Assembly: GCA_035532295.1 (NCBI GenBank)
Contig: DATKRH010000247.1
Span: forward strand, 1 to 64,000
Direction: 5' to 3'
Length of the DNA stretch: 64,000 nucleotides
DNA from: DASUBV01 sp035532295
GTDB lineage: Bacteria; Actinomycetota; Actinomycetes; Streptosporangiales; Streptosporangiaceae
In this document: piece by piece, positions 1 to 8,716 of the stretch
How the letters are laid out: each line of letters starts with the position of its first letter
Position numbering within the stretch: position 1 is the first letter of the stretch
Notes under the pieces: model-generated
What the model was told of the DNA's origin: nothing
Databases searched by the model: none
The model's input: only the letters and a program-made list of their open reading frames with translations
Made by a program: the position numbers and the translations under genes

Positions 1-114
1 GACACGGTCGGCTCGTACGTCCTCACGCCCCACCGGATCGGCGGCGAGCCGGCCGGTCTGGAAGAGGCGTACCGCCGACACCGCGACGAGGCATACGCCG
101 GACCGGAGGTATAG
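1..114 (+). CDS. 3' end of an unidentified CDS
   Basis: Frame 1 is open from the first base to a TAG at 112-114 and gives 37 residues ending AYAGPEV. Codons are GC-rich at position 3, as in real genes here. The stretch VGSYVLTPHRIGGEP does not identify a family for me. The rest of the gene lies outside the window, so no function is assigned. Confidence 0.5.
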   Translation, partial: DTVGSYVLTPHRIGGEPAGLEEAYRRHRDEAYAGPEV

Positions 115-234
115 CCGGCGCGGTGATCCCGAGCGGACAGCGGTGACGATTCCTTCGGCAACCGCGTCGCCGACGTACGGCGCGGCTGGGACACCGCTGC
201 CACCGGTGTCCCAGCCCCGTGCCTGCCGAACGGA

Positions 235-2496
235 TCAGTCTCGGGCGACCCCCATGTGGTGCAGGACGTTGCGGGTCAGCATCTGCAAGCCCGGATCGAC
301 GGCGAGCGCACCCGGGTAGTTCGTCGCGCCGGCGTTCAGCACACGACCGCCCGCCGGGCGTTCCCAGTAGACGAGGTCGGCTCCGTGGCCGGGGTCGGCC
401 CCCCAGTGCGCGACGAACCGCGGGCCGTGGCCGGCGTGGGCGAGGACCGTCAGGCCCTTCGGGTCCAGCGCCGGCATGCCCTGCGCCTCAGGCAGCCCGT
501 CCACCTCGTAGCCGCTCACGGCGGGGCCGTCGTGCGAGCGGGTGCCGATCAGGTTGCCGGACTCAAACGGTACCGGATGCGGGTCGTGGAACAGGAAGTG
601 ATCGGGGGACGTAACCGTGAAGGGCGCGAACGCCGTACGGTCGCCGCTGTCGATCCAGCCGAGCGTCTCCAGGCCCAGCAACTCGCTCGGCGCCTGCCCG
701 AGGTAGGACCATTTGCCGCCGGGGCGCCCGTCGGTGTGCCAGCGCTCGCCCCACTCGTCCGGCGGCAGCCACGCGACCCCGGTGCCCTCGCCCGGGTGGG
801 TCGTCTTGCGAATCTCGATCACCTTCGTGTCGTGGTCGTAACCGGCCCGCCAGAACGCGGTGTTTCCGCTGAAGCACACCACGTTCCCGCCGCCGCGCAG
901 GTACTCCTCGACGCCGTCGCGCATGTTCTGCGTCCAGTACTCGTTGTGCCCCACGATCATCAATGCCGCGAAGCGCGCCAGCAAACCCGGGTCGGCGTCG
1001 AGCTCGGCGTCGGTGATGCACTCGTAGGCGTAGCCCTCGCTCGCCAGCCAGGCCTCCGCATGCCGCTCGGGACGCACCAGGTGCTGGTGGACCGTCGCGT
1101 CGCGCAGATGACTAGGGTGGGCGAACGGCCGCACCCGCGGTAGGGGCAGCTTCATGCCCAGGTTGAAGAACAGCCGGCCGCTAATGTTGCGGGTGTACGC
1201 AGAGGAGGCTAGGCCGGGGATGTTGACGCCGTCGGTCGACCGGCGCGCGTATGCGGTCCAGGTGAACGTCGCGTACACCAGCGCGACGGAGCGGGGCCGC
1301 CGCGGCTGCGGGCGCACCACCACGAACGGTAGCTCCAGCGGGTCGTTGTCGGCGCCAGCCAGCGTCACCCGCACATAGTAGGTGCCGCTGTCGGCGTCCT
1401 CGGGCACCACGATCTCGGCCGCAGTGGGCCACCCGCAGTCGACGAGGTCGTCGGACGAGAACCGGATGCTGCCGCCGCGGGTCGGGTCGGCGTCGGGGTC
1501 GTAGCCCGGCCGGCCGATCGCCTGTGAGGCCGGGGGCCCCGGTATGTTCATCGTAGGGCTGTTCCGGAGGGTCAGGTGCCGCTCGTTGCCGCTGGCGTCC
1601 ACTGCGGTCGTTCCCGCGCGCTCCCGCAGCGGCCAGTGGGCCAGCAGCGCGTCCGCCCCGGCCGGCACCGTCGGCGACATCGCCCGGTCCTCGGTGAGGG
1701 CGACCACCTCGTGCCTGGTCAGCATGCGCGAGAAGAGCGCGACGTCGCTCACGTCGCCGTCGAGGAGATGGTCAACGAGGCCGCTCTGCGCAGCGGCGGC
1801 AACCCGTACCGTGCCTGACGCCGTACCCACCGCCGCCGTACCCTCGGCTGCGACGGTACCGTCGACCCACAGCTGCACCGCGCCATCGTCGACAGTGAAC
1901 GCGAGATGCACCCACTCGCCGAGCCGGTGCAGCAGCGAGGAGCCGGCGAAAGTCCAGTTCACCCGGTCGTGGTATCCGCCGTCGCCGACGTAACAGCCCG
2001 GGTGCCCGTCGGCGTCGATCCCGAGCGCCCACGCGCAACGGTCCGGGTAGTCCAGGTCGCTGACGACCGCCGCCCAGCTCGACGTCTCGACCGTGGCCGG
2101 AAGGTGCCACACCCGGACCCAGGCCGAGACCGTCGCCGGGCGGGCGACCTGTGCGTCCTGGGCGACGCCGTACGAACCGGGGTGTACGTCGTGCCGGTTC
2201 GCGGTCGCCGAGAACGCGCTCGCCAACCACGTGACCTCGGCGCGGTCTGCCGCGTCGTCCGGCTCGGGAAGCAGCAGCGCGCGACGGCCTGGCCGGCCGA
2301 CCGCGATCTCGTGCGCCGCCGGCGCCGAGAGGTGGACCCGGAGCGCTTCTCCCGGGCGTACCCCCAACGGGTCGACGTAGCCCGTGAGGCTCGCGATACG
2401 CACCGGCCGGTGCGCCGGCGGCCGGTGCGCCGTCGAATCGCTGAGGAGCACCTCCCACGCGGCGGCAGATGCTGCCTGTCGTGCGTCTGTTGGCAT
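235..2496 (-). CDS. N,N-dimethylformamidase large (beta) subunit-like protein
   Basis: The 753-residue protein matches the layout of dimethylformamidase large subunits (about 760 aa). An N-terminal beta domain is followed by a LamG/concanavalin-like domain (about residues 120-280; SAWVRVWHLP, LWVDGTV) and a C-terminal catalytic domain (about 380-753). The motif VGHNEYWT lies in the region that supplies iron ligands in this family, and FSGNTAFWRAGYD and AGATNYPGAL are also typical. Known enzymes hydrolyse N-substituted formamides to amine and formate with a mononuclear iron. The large subunit normally pairs with a small subunit of about 130 aa. No such gene is visible upstream (above 2496), where only an ABC-ATPase fragment occurs, so this may be a stand-alone homologue or an orphaned subunit. 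Substrate is unknown. It is the last gene before a plus-strand CDS tail and appears monocistronic. Confidence 0.75.
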   Translation of the reverse strand: MPTDARQAASAAAWEVLLSDSTAHRPPAHRPVRIASLTGYVDPLGVRPGEALRVHLSAPAAHEIAVGRPGRRALLLPEPDDAADRAEVTWLASAFSATANRHDVHPGSYGVAQDAQVARPATVSAWVRVWHLPATVETSSWAAVVSDLDYPDRCAWALGIDADGHPGCYVGDGGYHDRVNWTFAGSSLLHRLGEWVHLAFTVDDGAVQLWVDGTVAAEGTAAVGTASGTVRVAAAAQSGLVDHLLDGDVSDVALFSRMLTRHEVVALTEDRAMSPTVPAGADALLAHWPLRERAGTTAVDASGNERHLTLRNSPTMNIPGPPASQAIGRPGYDPDADPTRGGSIRFSSDDLVDCGWPTAAEIVVPEDADSGTYYVRVTLAGADNDPLELPFVVVRPQPRRPRSVALVYATFTWTAYARRSTDGVNIPGLASSAYTRNISGRLFFNLGMKLPLPRVRPFAHPSHLRDATVHQHLVRPERHAEAWLASEGYAYECITDAELDADPGLLARFAALMIVGHNEYWTQNMRDGVEEYLRGGGNVVCFSGNTAFWRAGYDHDTKVIEIRKTTHPGEGTGVAWLPPDEWGERWHTDGRPGGKWSYLGQAPSELLGLETLGWIDSGDRTAFAPFTVTSPDHFLFHDPHPVPFESGNLIGTRSHDGPAVSGYEVDGLPEAQGMPALDPKGLTVLAHAGHGPRFVAHWGADPGHGADLVYWERPAGGRVLNAGATNYPGALAVDPGLQMLTRNVLHHMGVARD

Positions 2497-2522
2497 TGGT
2501 TTCCAAACTGTGCGTGGGTACC

Positions 2523-2702
2523 GATGGTGGTGCTGGTTCTCAGATGGTGTCCACAGTCGAGTACGACGAAACGGTCGCCGATCGGGTAGGCGTGGTGCGG
2601 GTTGGGGGTCACGAACACGACCCCCGCGCCGCGGTCGCGGGCAGCAGCGATGAACCGCAGCACCGCAGCCGTCTGCTTGACGCCCAGCTGTGTCGGAGCC
2701 GT
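2523..2702 (-). pseudogene. C-terminal fragment of a sugar-type ABC transporter ATPase
   Basis: One minus-strand frame gives about 60 residues reading GVKQTAAVLRFIAAARD, then VVFVTPNPHHAYPIGDRF. These resemble the region just after Walker B and the H-loop of RbsA/XylG-like ATPases (ALGVKQ, then VIFITHNPHHAYPVGDRF). In the fragment the switch histidine position reads P (TPNPHH in place of THNPHH). No Walker A, signature motif or start codon precedes it, so it is a decayed remnant, possibly of a transporter that once accompanied the adjacent amidase. Confidence 0.55.
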
Positions 2703-3265
2703 GCCCGCGCAGTCATGGTCTGCCTTCAGCCATGGTGAGCTTGCGTTGGTCGTACGAAGTGCTGCCACGCGCGTCGGACACAGCGATGGGCTCGACATCC
2801 GCCCGAGGGCGCCCGGCGCGCAGCGGTGAGCGGCCGGGTGTGCGTCGGCGACGCCCGGTACCAGCTCTGGTCCTGGTCGAGCGCGTCGAGATGCACGACC
2901 GCAGGGGGGGCACCGCCTGGTGACCGTGACGGCGGTCGGCTGGACACGGTGCGAGCAGGAGGCGCCGGTCCGCCTGCCCGCCTCAGCGGCGGCCCGGGCG
3001 GCGGCCCGCGAGCTCGCCGACGTACGTTGGGATCAGCTGCACCGGCACCGCCGCCGCCCGTCCAGCTCGCCGAGACCCAGGAGACCGCATGCGCCGGCTT
3101 GTTGTTCACATCGTCGTAACTGATGGTTACCTGACGTCAATAAGCACCGGCTAGCGTCGCCTACTCACTGCTGTTGCCCGTACAGGTATGACCGCAATGT
3201 CCAGCAAGTCCGCGTCCTCCGCCCGAGAGTCTCGCGACAGGCGGGCCTGACGGAAAGGCACATCT
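2703..3265. other. 563-base stretch without a convincing gene
   Basis: Several overlapping open frames occur on both strands, but all are Arg/Pro/Ala-rich, have no recognisable motif and no good ribosome binding site, and look like high-GC shadow frames. The region probably holds decayed sequence from the ABC transporter fragment and, at its right end, the promoter of the glucosyl-phosphoglycerate synthase gene. A TGACGTCA palindrome lies at about 3132-3139. Confidence 0.4.
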
Positions 3266-4258
3266 ATGGACATGACCGTCCGGGAATGGTTCGAGGCCCG
3301 ATCGTTTCACCACGAGGACTTCCGCGCGCTCGCCAGCCGCGTCTGGCCGCAGGGCGGGCTGACCACGACCCTGATCTTCCCGAGCCGCAACGTCGCGGAC
3401 ACCATCGGGCCCATCCTGCAGGCCGTCACCCGGCTGCGTGACCGGACCGGCCTCATCGACCAGGTCATGCTCGTCGACGCCGACTCCGTCGACGGCACGG
3501 CCGCGATCGCCCGCGCCCACGGCGCGGAGGTCTACTCCGAGAACGAGCTGATGCCCGAGTACGGCCCCGCCCTCGGCAAGGGCGACGCCATGTGGCGGAG
3601 CCTGTCCGTGGCCCGCGGCGACATCGTGATGTTCGCCGACGCCGACACCGGTGACTTCGACGAGCACTTCATCTACGGCACGCTCGGGCCGATCCTGACG
3701 CTGCCCGGCGTCCAGTTCACCAAGGCCGCCTACCGGCGCCCGTTCACCCAGCACCAGCAGTCCGTCGTCGACGGCGGGGGCCGGGTCACCGAGCTGATGG
3801 CCAAGCCGCTGCTCAACTTCTACCAGCCTCAGCTCACCGGGTTCGTCCAGCCGCTGGCCGGGGAGTTCACCGCCTACCGGGAGCTGCTGCGCAACCTGCC
3901 GTTCCTCACCGGCTACGGGGTGGAGCTCGCGCTGCTCATCGACGTGCTCGACGAGGTCGGCCTGCCGTCCATGGCCCAGGTGGACCTGGGCTCCCGGCAG
4001 AACCGGCACCAGCCCCTGTGGGATCTCACCCGGATGAGCTCCACCGTGCTGCGGGCGATGGCCCGGCGGCTTCCCGGCGGCGGACCGGAGGTGCCGCCGC
4101 GGCCCGGCCCCGACGTCCTGGGCCTGGGCGACGAGACCTACCTGCACGCGGTCGCCACCGAGGACGGCCTCCGGCTCGACGAGCACATTAACGAGCTGGT
4201 GGAACGGCCGCCGCTCGCCCGGGTCAGGCCAGAGTTCGCCCGCGACACGGTCGCCTGA
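3266..4258 (+). CDS. gpgS: glucosyl-3-phosphoglycerate synthase
   Basis: This 330-residue GT-A glycosyltransferase matches actinobacterial GpgS, which transfers glucose from an NDP-glucose to 3-phosphoglycerate. That is the first step to glucosylglycerate and, in mycobacteria, to methylglucose lipopolysaccharide. Seen are WFEARSFHHEDF near the N terminus, nucleotide-binding VDADSVDGT, the metal-binding DADTGDF, and the acceptor loop PLAGEFTAYRE with GYGVELALLID. Length fits the family (about 300-330 aa). The ATG at 3266 has a purine-rich GGAAAGG about 10 bases upstream; an in-frame ATG two codons later is an alternative. It stands alone on the plus strand. Confidence 0.88.
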   Translation: MDMTVREWFEARSFHHEDFRALASRVWPQGGLTTTLIFPSRNVADTIGPILQAVTRLRDRTGLIDQVMLVDADSVDGTAAIARAHGAEVYSENELMPEYGPALGKGDAMWRSLSVARGDIVMFADADTGDFDEHFIYGTLGPILTLPGVQFTKAAYRRPFTQHQQSVVDGGGRVTELMAKPLLNFYQPQLTGFVQPLAGEFTAYRELLRNLPFLTGYGVELALLIDVLDEVGLPSMAQVDLGSRQNRHQPLWDLTRMSSTVLRAMARRLPGGGPEVPPRPGPDVLGLGDETYLHAVATEDGLRLDEHINELVERPPLARVRPEFARDTVA

Positions 4259-4458
4259 CCCAGCACCCGGCGGCACCGCCGGCCCGGTCCCGGTCCCGGC
4301 CCTGGCGGCCCCGCGGAGTCAAATCGAGACAGACGGGAGATGCCGGCTTCGGTAGCCTCGTGACCGGGTCATGCCCGGGCGGCGGTCGCCATGGCATGAT
4401 CGGCCACGACCGACCTGCCCGCCGCGGAGCGTAAGCCGCGGAGCCTAAGGAGCCAGCC

Positions 4459-4791
4459 GTGATCTTTATCGTCGTGAAGTGGACCATCAGGCCAGAGCGC
4501 AGCAGCCAGTGGCTGGACCTCGTCGCGGACTTTACTACCGGCACGCGCGGCGAGCCCGGCAACCTCTTCTTCGACTGGTCCCGGAGCGTCGACAACCCGC
4601 ACCAGTTCGTCCTGCTGGAGGCGTTCCGGGACGGCGAGGCCGGCTCCGCGCACGTGAACTCCGACCACTTCAAGACCGCCATGGCCTGGATGCCCGACGT
4701 CATCGCGGAGAAGCCGGAGATCATCAACGTCGAGGTGCCGGGCGATGGCTTCGGCCGCATGGGCGAGCTCACGCCCACCGGCGCCGCGTAG
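4459..4791 (+). CDS. small ABM-fold (quinol/antibiotic-biosynthesis) monooxygenase-like protein
   Basis: The 110-residue protein has the compact ferredoxin-like ABM domain. It starts MIFIVVKWTIRPE, contains GNLFFDWSRSVDNPHQFVLLEAF in the middle, and ends with a helix carrying SDHFKTAMAWM, the pattern of YgiN/LsrG-type proteins. Such proteins are cofactor-free monooxygenases or stress proteins, usually dimers. Its start is an ATG preceded by AAGGAGCC, a good Shine-Dalgarno sequence (around 4447-4455). It lies 79 bases ahead of the ATP-grasp gene on the same strand; whether it belongs to the neighbouring pathway is unknown. Confidence 0.78.
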   Translation: MIFIVVKWTIRPERSSQWLDLVADFTTGTRGEPGNLFFDWSRSVDNPHQFVLLEAFRDGEAGSAHVNSDHFKTAMAWMPDVIAEKPEIINVEVPGDGFGRMGELTPTGAA

Positions 4792-4870
4792 CCCGGCCGT
4801 TAGCCGCCGCGATCACGGTCCTAGCTTGCGGCGTCAAAGGTCGGTTAATCTGTCCGCGGAGGGAGCAACC

Positions 4871-6253
4871 GTGGTCAATGCCCTAACTGAGAAGTACGTC
4901 GCCGAGTGTGTCGACGGGCCCTTACGCACGGCGGTGCGTGATGCCACCTATCCCCCGGCATTCGCGGCGGCTTTCCAGCCGGCCCTGCTGCCCCGCCCGC
5001 TGCTGGTCGATGAGGGTGAGATCCGGCGATGGGCCGATGATCTCTCGGTGATATTTGACCTCCTCGTTTCCCTTCCCCGCCGGCTCTTCGACGGCGACCT
5101 GGAGCGCTACTGCGTGGCCGCCGGCATTGACGCGCAGCTCGCTGCCCTCATGACCCGGGACGTCACCGGCGATCCGCCGCGCTTCCTCCGGTCCGACGCG
5201 TTTTACGACGGGGCCACATTCCGGCTGCTGGAACTCAACTCTGGCTCCGAGCTCGGCGGCCTGGAGATCGCGGCGGTGAACCGATCGCTGCTGGGTGTCG
5301 AGGCATTCCAGGACTTTGCCGCCCGGCACGAGCTGAGCTACGTCGACACGGCGGACATGGTCGCGGGCGTCCTGCGCGACGTCGCGGCGTGCGTCACGTC
5401 GTCGGAGCGTCCGCTCGTCGCGCTGGTGGAGGCCACCGGAGGCTTAGCCGCGCATGGCCGGCATTTCGCCTCCATTCAGGAGGCGATGGTATCGTGCGGC
5501 CTCGACTTCCGGCTGGGCGAAGTGCAGCAGCTGGGCATCACGAGGGGAAAGCTCACGCTGGAGGGCGCCCCGGTTGACGTGGTCATGCGTTACTTCGCCG
5601 CCGGCGAGATCCTGCAGTGCCCGGCCGGGCCGTCAGTGCTCGAGCCTATTCTTGAGGCGCACCGTAACGGCAAGACCGTCCTTTACACGACACTGGAAAG
5701 CTCCCTGTTCGCCAGCAAGGGCAGCCTGGCGCTGCTGTCGGATCCGAGGTTCCGGTCGTCGTTCGATGCGGGCGAGCGGCGCCTCATCGACCGGGTGGTG
5801 CCATGGACCCGGTTGCTGGTCGGCGACGACCAGCTGGTGGAGCACTGTCTGGCCAACCGGGACCGGCTCATCGTCAAGCCCTCCGTGGGCTGGGGCGCCG
5901 CAGGTGCCGTCGCCGGGCCCGCCGCGGGCGACGATGAGTGGCGCGCCCTGGTGACCTCGCGGCTGGACCAGGGATACGTCGCGCAGGAGATCGTCACCCC
6001 GGTGCCCGAGCCGGTGTGTGATCCCGACACGGGAATGATCGAGGACTGGTACGCGAACTGGGGCGTGTTCGTCACGCGCGCTGGTTACTCCGGCGCCATT
6101 GTCAGAGCGCTCAAGCCCGCCGACGGGCGGGTCATCGCGCTCTCTCGGCACGGCACCCGGCTGACTAGCGCCTTCTCTTTCGCCGGCGACCCTGGCCCCG
6201 GCGACCCTGGCCCCGGCGACCCGGCCTCCCCGGGCACCCAGCCAGCTCAGTGA
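4871..6253 (+). CDS. ATP-grasp-like ligase (circularly permuted type), unknown substrate
   Basis: From the GTG at 4871, which has a strong GGAGGGAG ribosome site at 4857-4865, the protein is 460 aa. The order of conserved pieces (LLELNSGSELGGLEI early, RLIVKPSVGWGAAG late, then EDWYANWGVFV and SGAIVRALKP) resembles circularly permuted ATP-grasp proteins, which join a carboxylate to an amine through an acyl-phosphate. The tail carries a 15-base tandem repeat giving GDPGPGDPGPGDPASPG. The gene converges on the 12-gene minus-strand operon, with only 24 bases between the two stops, and probably serves the same pathway. An open frame extends upstream to 4745, but that part overlaps the ABM gene and is not needed. 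Confidence 0.65.
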   Translation: MVNALTEKYVAECVDGPLRTAVRDATYPPAFAAAFQPALLPRPLLVDEGEIRRWADDLSVIFDLLVSLPRRLFDGDLERYCVAAGIDAQLAALMTRDVTGDPPRFLRSDAFYDGATFRLLELNSGSELGGLEIAAVNRSLLGVEAFQDFAARHELSYVDTADMVAGVLRDVAACVTSSERPLVALVEATGGLAAHGRHFASIQEAMVSCGLDFRLGEVQQLGITRGKLTLEGAPVDVVMRYFAAGEILQCPAGPSVLEPILEAHRNGKTVLYTTLESSLFASKGSLALLSDPRFRSSFDAGERRLIDRVVPWTRLLVGDDQLVEHCLANRDRLIVKPSVGWGAAGAVAGPAAGDDEWRALVTSRLDQGYVAQEIVTPVPEPVCDPDTGMIEDWYANWGVFVTRAGYSGAIVRALKPADGRVIALSRHGTRLTSAFSFAGDPGPGDPGPGDPASPGTQPAQ

Positions 6254-6269
6254 CGGCCAGGCGCCGTCA
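6251..6269. terminator. shared hairpin between convergent ATP-grasp genes
   Basis: TGACGGC at 6251-6257 and GCCGTCA at 6263-6269 form a perfect 7-bp stem with a 5-base loop. It includes the TGA stop of the plus-strand gene and ends 9 bases before the stop of the minus-strand operon. There is no T-tract, so bidirectional termination is inferred from position and symmetry. Confidence 0.45.
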
Positions 6270-6277
6270 GGCGGCGT

Positions 6278-8716
6278 TCACGGGAGGTCGTTACGTCGCA
6301 TCACGGCGGCGGCGGTCGTGACGGCCGGCGCGACGTCGGAGTTCAGCGGAAGTACCCAGCCATCGAGGGCCTGCAGCCGAGCCCCTCGCCGGACCTTGGC
6401 TTCCACGTGCCCGATGCCGAGATCGTAAGTCGTAACGCCGGGCTCGGCGTCGCGGATCACCGCGTAGTAGCCGATTTCGAAGGTGGTGAACTCCGGGGCG
6501 AGACTGTGATCAATGGCCACCGTGACCTGGTGCACGGTGTCACCGGCGCGGGCGAGCAGGACCCCGGCCACTGGCCGTCCCTCGTGCTCGCTCACCAGGA
6601 GCCTCAGGTCGCCGGCCGGCAGCCGTTCCACCAGGGCTCCGAGCCGCGCGCGCTCGGCCGCCGGGTCCGCCTGGTCTCCGAGCCCCTTCAGGTGGGCAAT
6701 GCGTAGCTCCAGCAGGATGCCGAAGTCCGCCACCGGGTCGGCTCGCCGGGTGCGGACCCCGGCCGAGGCGATGTGGCGCAGGTCACGGCGTACCTGTCCG
6801 CGCCGGCTGGCCGGCAGCGCGTCCAGGTAGCCATCGAAGCCGCCGGGCGGGATCGGCAGCACCGCGCGCGGGGCCAGTGGAAAGCAGACGAACCCGAGGC
6901 CGCCCAGCGCCTCGGCGGCGAGGTCGCTGCCGCGCGGAACGTAGAGCACGGCGCACGCGGTGGCCTCCTGATCCCGCGCGTCCTGCACGGCGGCGCGCAG
7001 CACGGCGGCCAGGAGCGCCTGCGTGTCCTGGCCGCGGCAGACGAGCGGATCACCGAAGCCGGGCAGCGCCACCGTCACGTTCGGGAACAGGGCCTCGGGC
7101 CGCATCCCGGCGGGGCCCTCTAGCAGCGCCGCGAGCTCGGCCCGGGCCGTGGCCCCCAGGGGAAACAGGGGCGGCAGCCGGAGCAGCAGCGCGCCGAGAT
7201 TGTAGGGGTCGAAGATCCGCGGATTGTCGTTATGAAAGGCGATCAGCGCCGCCTCGCCCGTGCCGTGCCGGGCCTGGATAGTGACCGGGTTGTCGCCGGC
7301 GCGCGACAGCATGCAGTCGACCCAGGTCGCGCTCTGGTACAGATCCGCCCCGCCGGGCCACGTGGCCGCGGAGAACCCGGATGTCACCCGCGTCCGGGCC
7401 GGCGCTGGCCCGGCGTCGTCGATCACCAGCCGCGTTTCCAGTTCCCGGATGGCCTGGTAATCCCGCTGGATCTGCTGAGCGTCGGGATGCGACAGGACGA
7501 CGAATCCGAGGTCAAGGCTGCCGACCAGGTCCCTGGTGACCTCCACTCGCTCGCCGTCGGTCAGATGCTGCACCGAGAAGTGGTGGCTGGGCAGCCGCCG
7601 GATCGCGTCGAGCACCGCCGTATTGCCGACCGTGCCGGACTTGCGGGCGATGTGGAACACCCAGCACTGCTGCTGGATCAGGTCGTAGCCGTCCGGGACC
7701 TGATCGCCGGTGAGGTAGCTGACGGTCCGGTGGATCTGGCTGTCACCGGTCGCTACCTTGCTGAACCGCGGCTGCCCGCCGCCGTGCGGGCGCGCGCCCA
7801 CCTCGATCAGCACGGGACCCTCCGGCGTGCTCATCACCTCGGTGTGCGCCGCGCCGAAGCGCAGCCCGACCGCGTCGAGGACACCGCGCACGTACTCCAG
7901 CAGTTCCGGCAGCACCGGGTCGCCGGGAGCGACGAATCGCATGGTGTCGTAGACCGCCATGTACGGACCGTTATCGATCTTGCTGTAGCGGCCTACGTCA
8001 ACCACGGTGTGCACGCCGTCATGGCTGAAGGTGTCCACCAGGTACTCGGTTCCCGCGACGAACCTCTGCACCACGAGCCGGTCGTCGGCGGCGCCGAACA
8101 TATTGATCCGGCCGGACTGCGCGGTGAAGATCGCCCGCCAGGCCGCGCCGCCGGGCACCTTGATCACGCCGTCGGTGCTCGCGCTCGTCGGGGGCTTGAT
8201 GACCAGATCCAGGCCCGCCAGGTCATGGCGCTCCAGCCACGCCTGTACCTCGTCTGGGTCGGCCGTGCAGATCTGCGGGATGACCCGCAGCCCGGCGGCG
8301 GCCACCGCGGCCGCCATCTGGCTCTTATCCCGCCGCGCGGGAGCGAGTTCCGGCACGTTCGCGCGCTCGGGCACCACCCGCGGCGCCAGCCGTTCGGCCA
8401 GTTCCACCCCGGACTCGCAGCCGGCGATGACGCAGCGCGGCGCCAGGCTGCGCAGCCGGGCGACCATAGCGTCGAGATCGCCGTCGAATACGACGATCTC
8501 CGGGAAGTCCTGCGGCCGGTAGGACGAGGCGTACGCTCGCGGCGGCCGGGGGCCCGTCACCACGGCGACGACCGGGACGCCGCGCTCGCTGAACGCGGCC
8601 GCGAACAGCGCGCCGGAGGAGTACGGGTCAACGATAACGGCGGGCCCGGTGAACTCCGCTGCCCGCGTCACTGTCATCTCCGGGGCCTTGCCCGCCGGGC
8701 CGCCTTCAGGCCACAT
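6278..8716 (-). CDS. ATP-grasp ligase fused to a GNAT/FemX-like acyltransferase domain
   Basis: The 812-residue protein has two parts. Residues about 15-430 form an ATP-grasp carboxylate-amine ligase like the BacD/L-amino-acid ligase group: a Rossmann-like N-terminal subdomain (VIVDPYSSGALFAAAF), ATP lysine region LDLVIKPPTSAS, VVQRFVAGTEYLVD, and metal-binding TPEGPVLIEVGARPHGG. Residues about 560-812 resemble FemX/BioF2-like N-acyltransferases (RRGQVRRDLRHI, GRPVAGVLLARAG, ending YDLGIGHVEAKVRRGA). Together they could join an amino acid or peptide to an acyl group. It is the last gene of the operon and its start overlaps the MFS gene by 11 bases; an internal ATG at 8677 is an alternative start. 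Substrate unknown. Confidence 0.72.
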   Translation of the reverse strand: MWPEGGPAGKAPEMTVTRAAEFTGPAVIVDPYSSGALFAAAFSERGVPVVAVVTGPRPPRAYASSYRPQDFPEIVVFDGDLDAMVARLRSLAPRCVIAGCESGVELAERLAPRVVPERANVPELAPARRDKSQMAAAVAAAGLRVIPQICTADPDEVQAWLERHDLAGLDLVIKPPTSASTDGVIKVPGGAAWRAIFTAQSGRINMFGAADDRLVVQRFVAGTEYLVDTFSHDGVHTVVDVGRYSKIDNGPYMAVYDTMRFVAPGDPVLPELLEYVRGVLDAVGLRFGAAHTEVMSTPEGPVLIEVGARPHGGGQPRFSKVATGDSQIHRTVSYLTGDQVPDGYDLIQQQCWVFHIARKSGTVGNTAVLDAIRRLPSHHFSVQHLTDGERVEVTRDLVGSLDLGFVVLSHPDAQQIQRDYQAIRELETRLVIDDAGPAPARTRVTSGFSAATWPGGADLYQSATWVDCMLSRAGDNPVTIQARHGTGEAALIAFHNDNPRIFDPYNLGALLLRLPPLFPLGATARAELAALLEGPAGMRPEALFPNVTVALPGFGDPLVCRGQDTQALLAAVLRAAVQDARDQEATACAVLYVPRGSDLAAEALGGLGFVCFPLAPRAVLPIPPGGFDGYLDALPASRRGQVRRDLRHIASAGVRTRRADPVADFGILLELRIAHLKGLGDQADPAAERARLGALVERLPAGDLRLLVSEHEGRPVAGVLLARAGDTVHQVTVAIDHSLAPEFTTFEIGYYAVIRDAEPGVTTYDLGIGHVEAKVRRGARLQALDGWVLPLNSDVAPAVTTAAAVMRRNDLP

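Noticed and set aside
256..1143. Long plus-strand open frame opposite the amidase gene
   Set aside because: It is antisense to a gene with clear domains and has an Arg/Val/Gly-rich shadow composition. The same reasoning removed many long open frames elsewhere, such as 7232-9163, 10308-11489 and 25928-27586 (minus).
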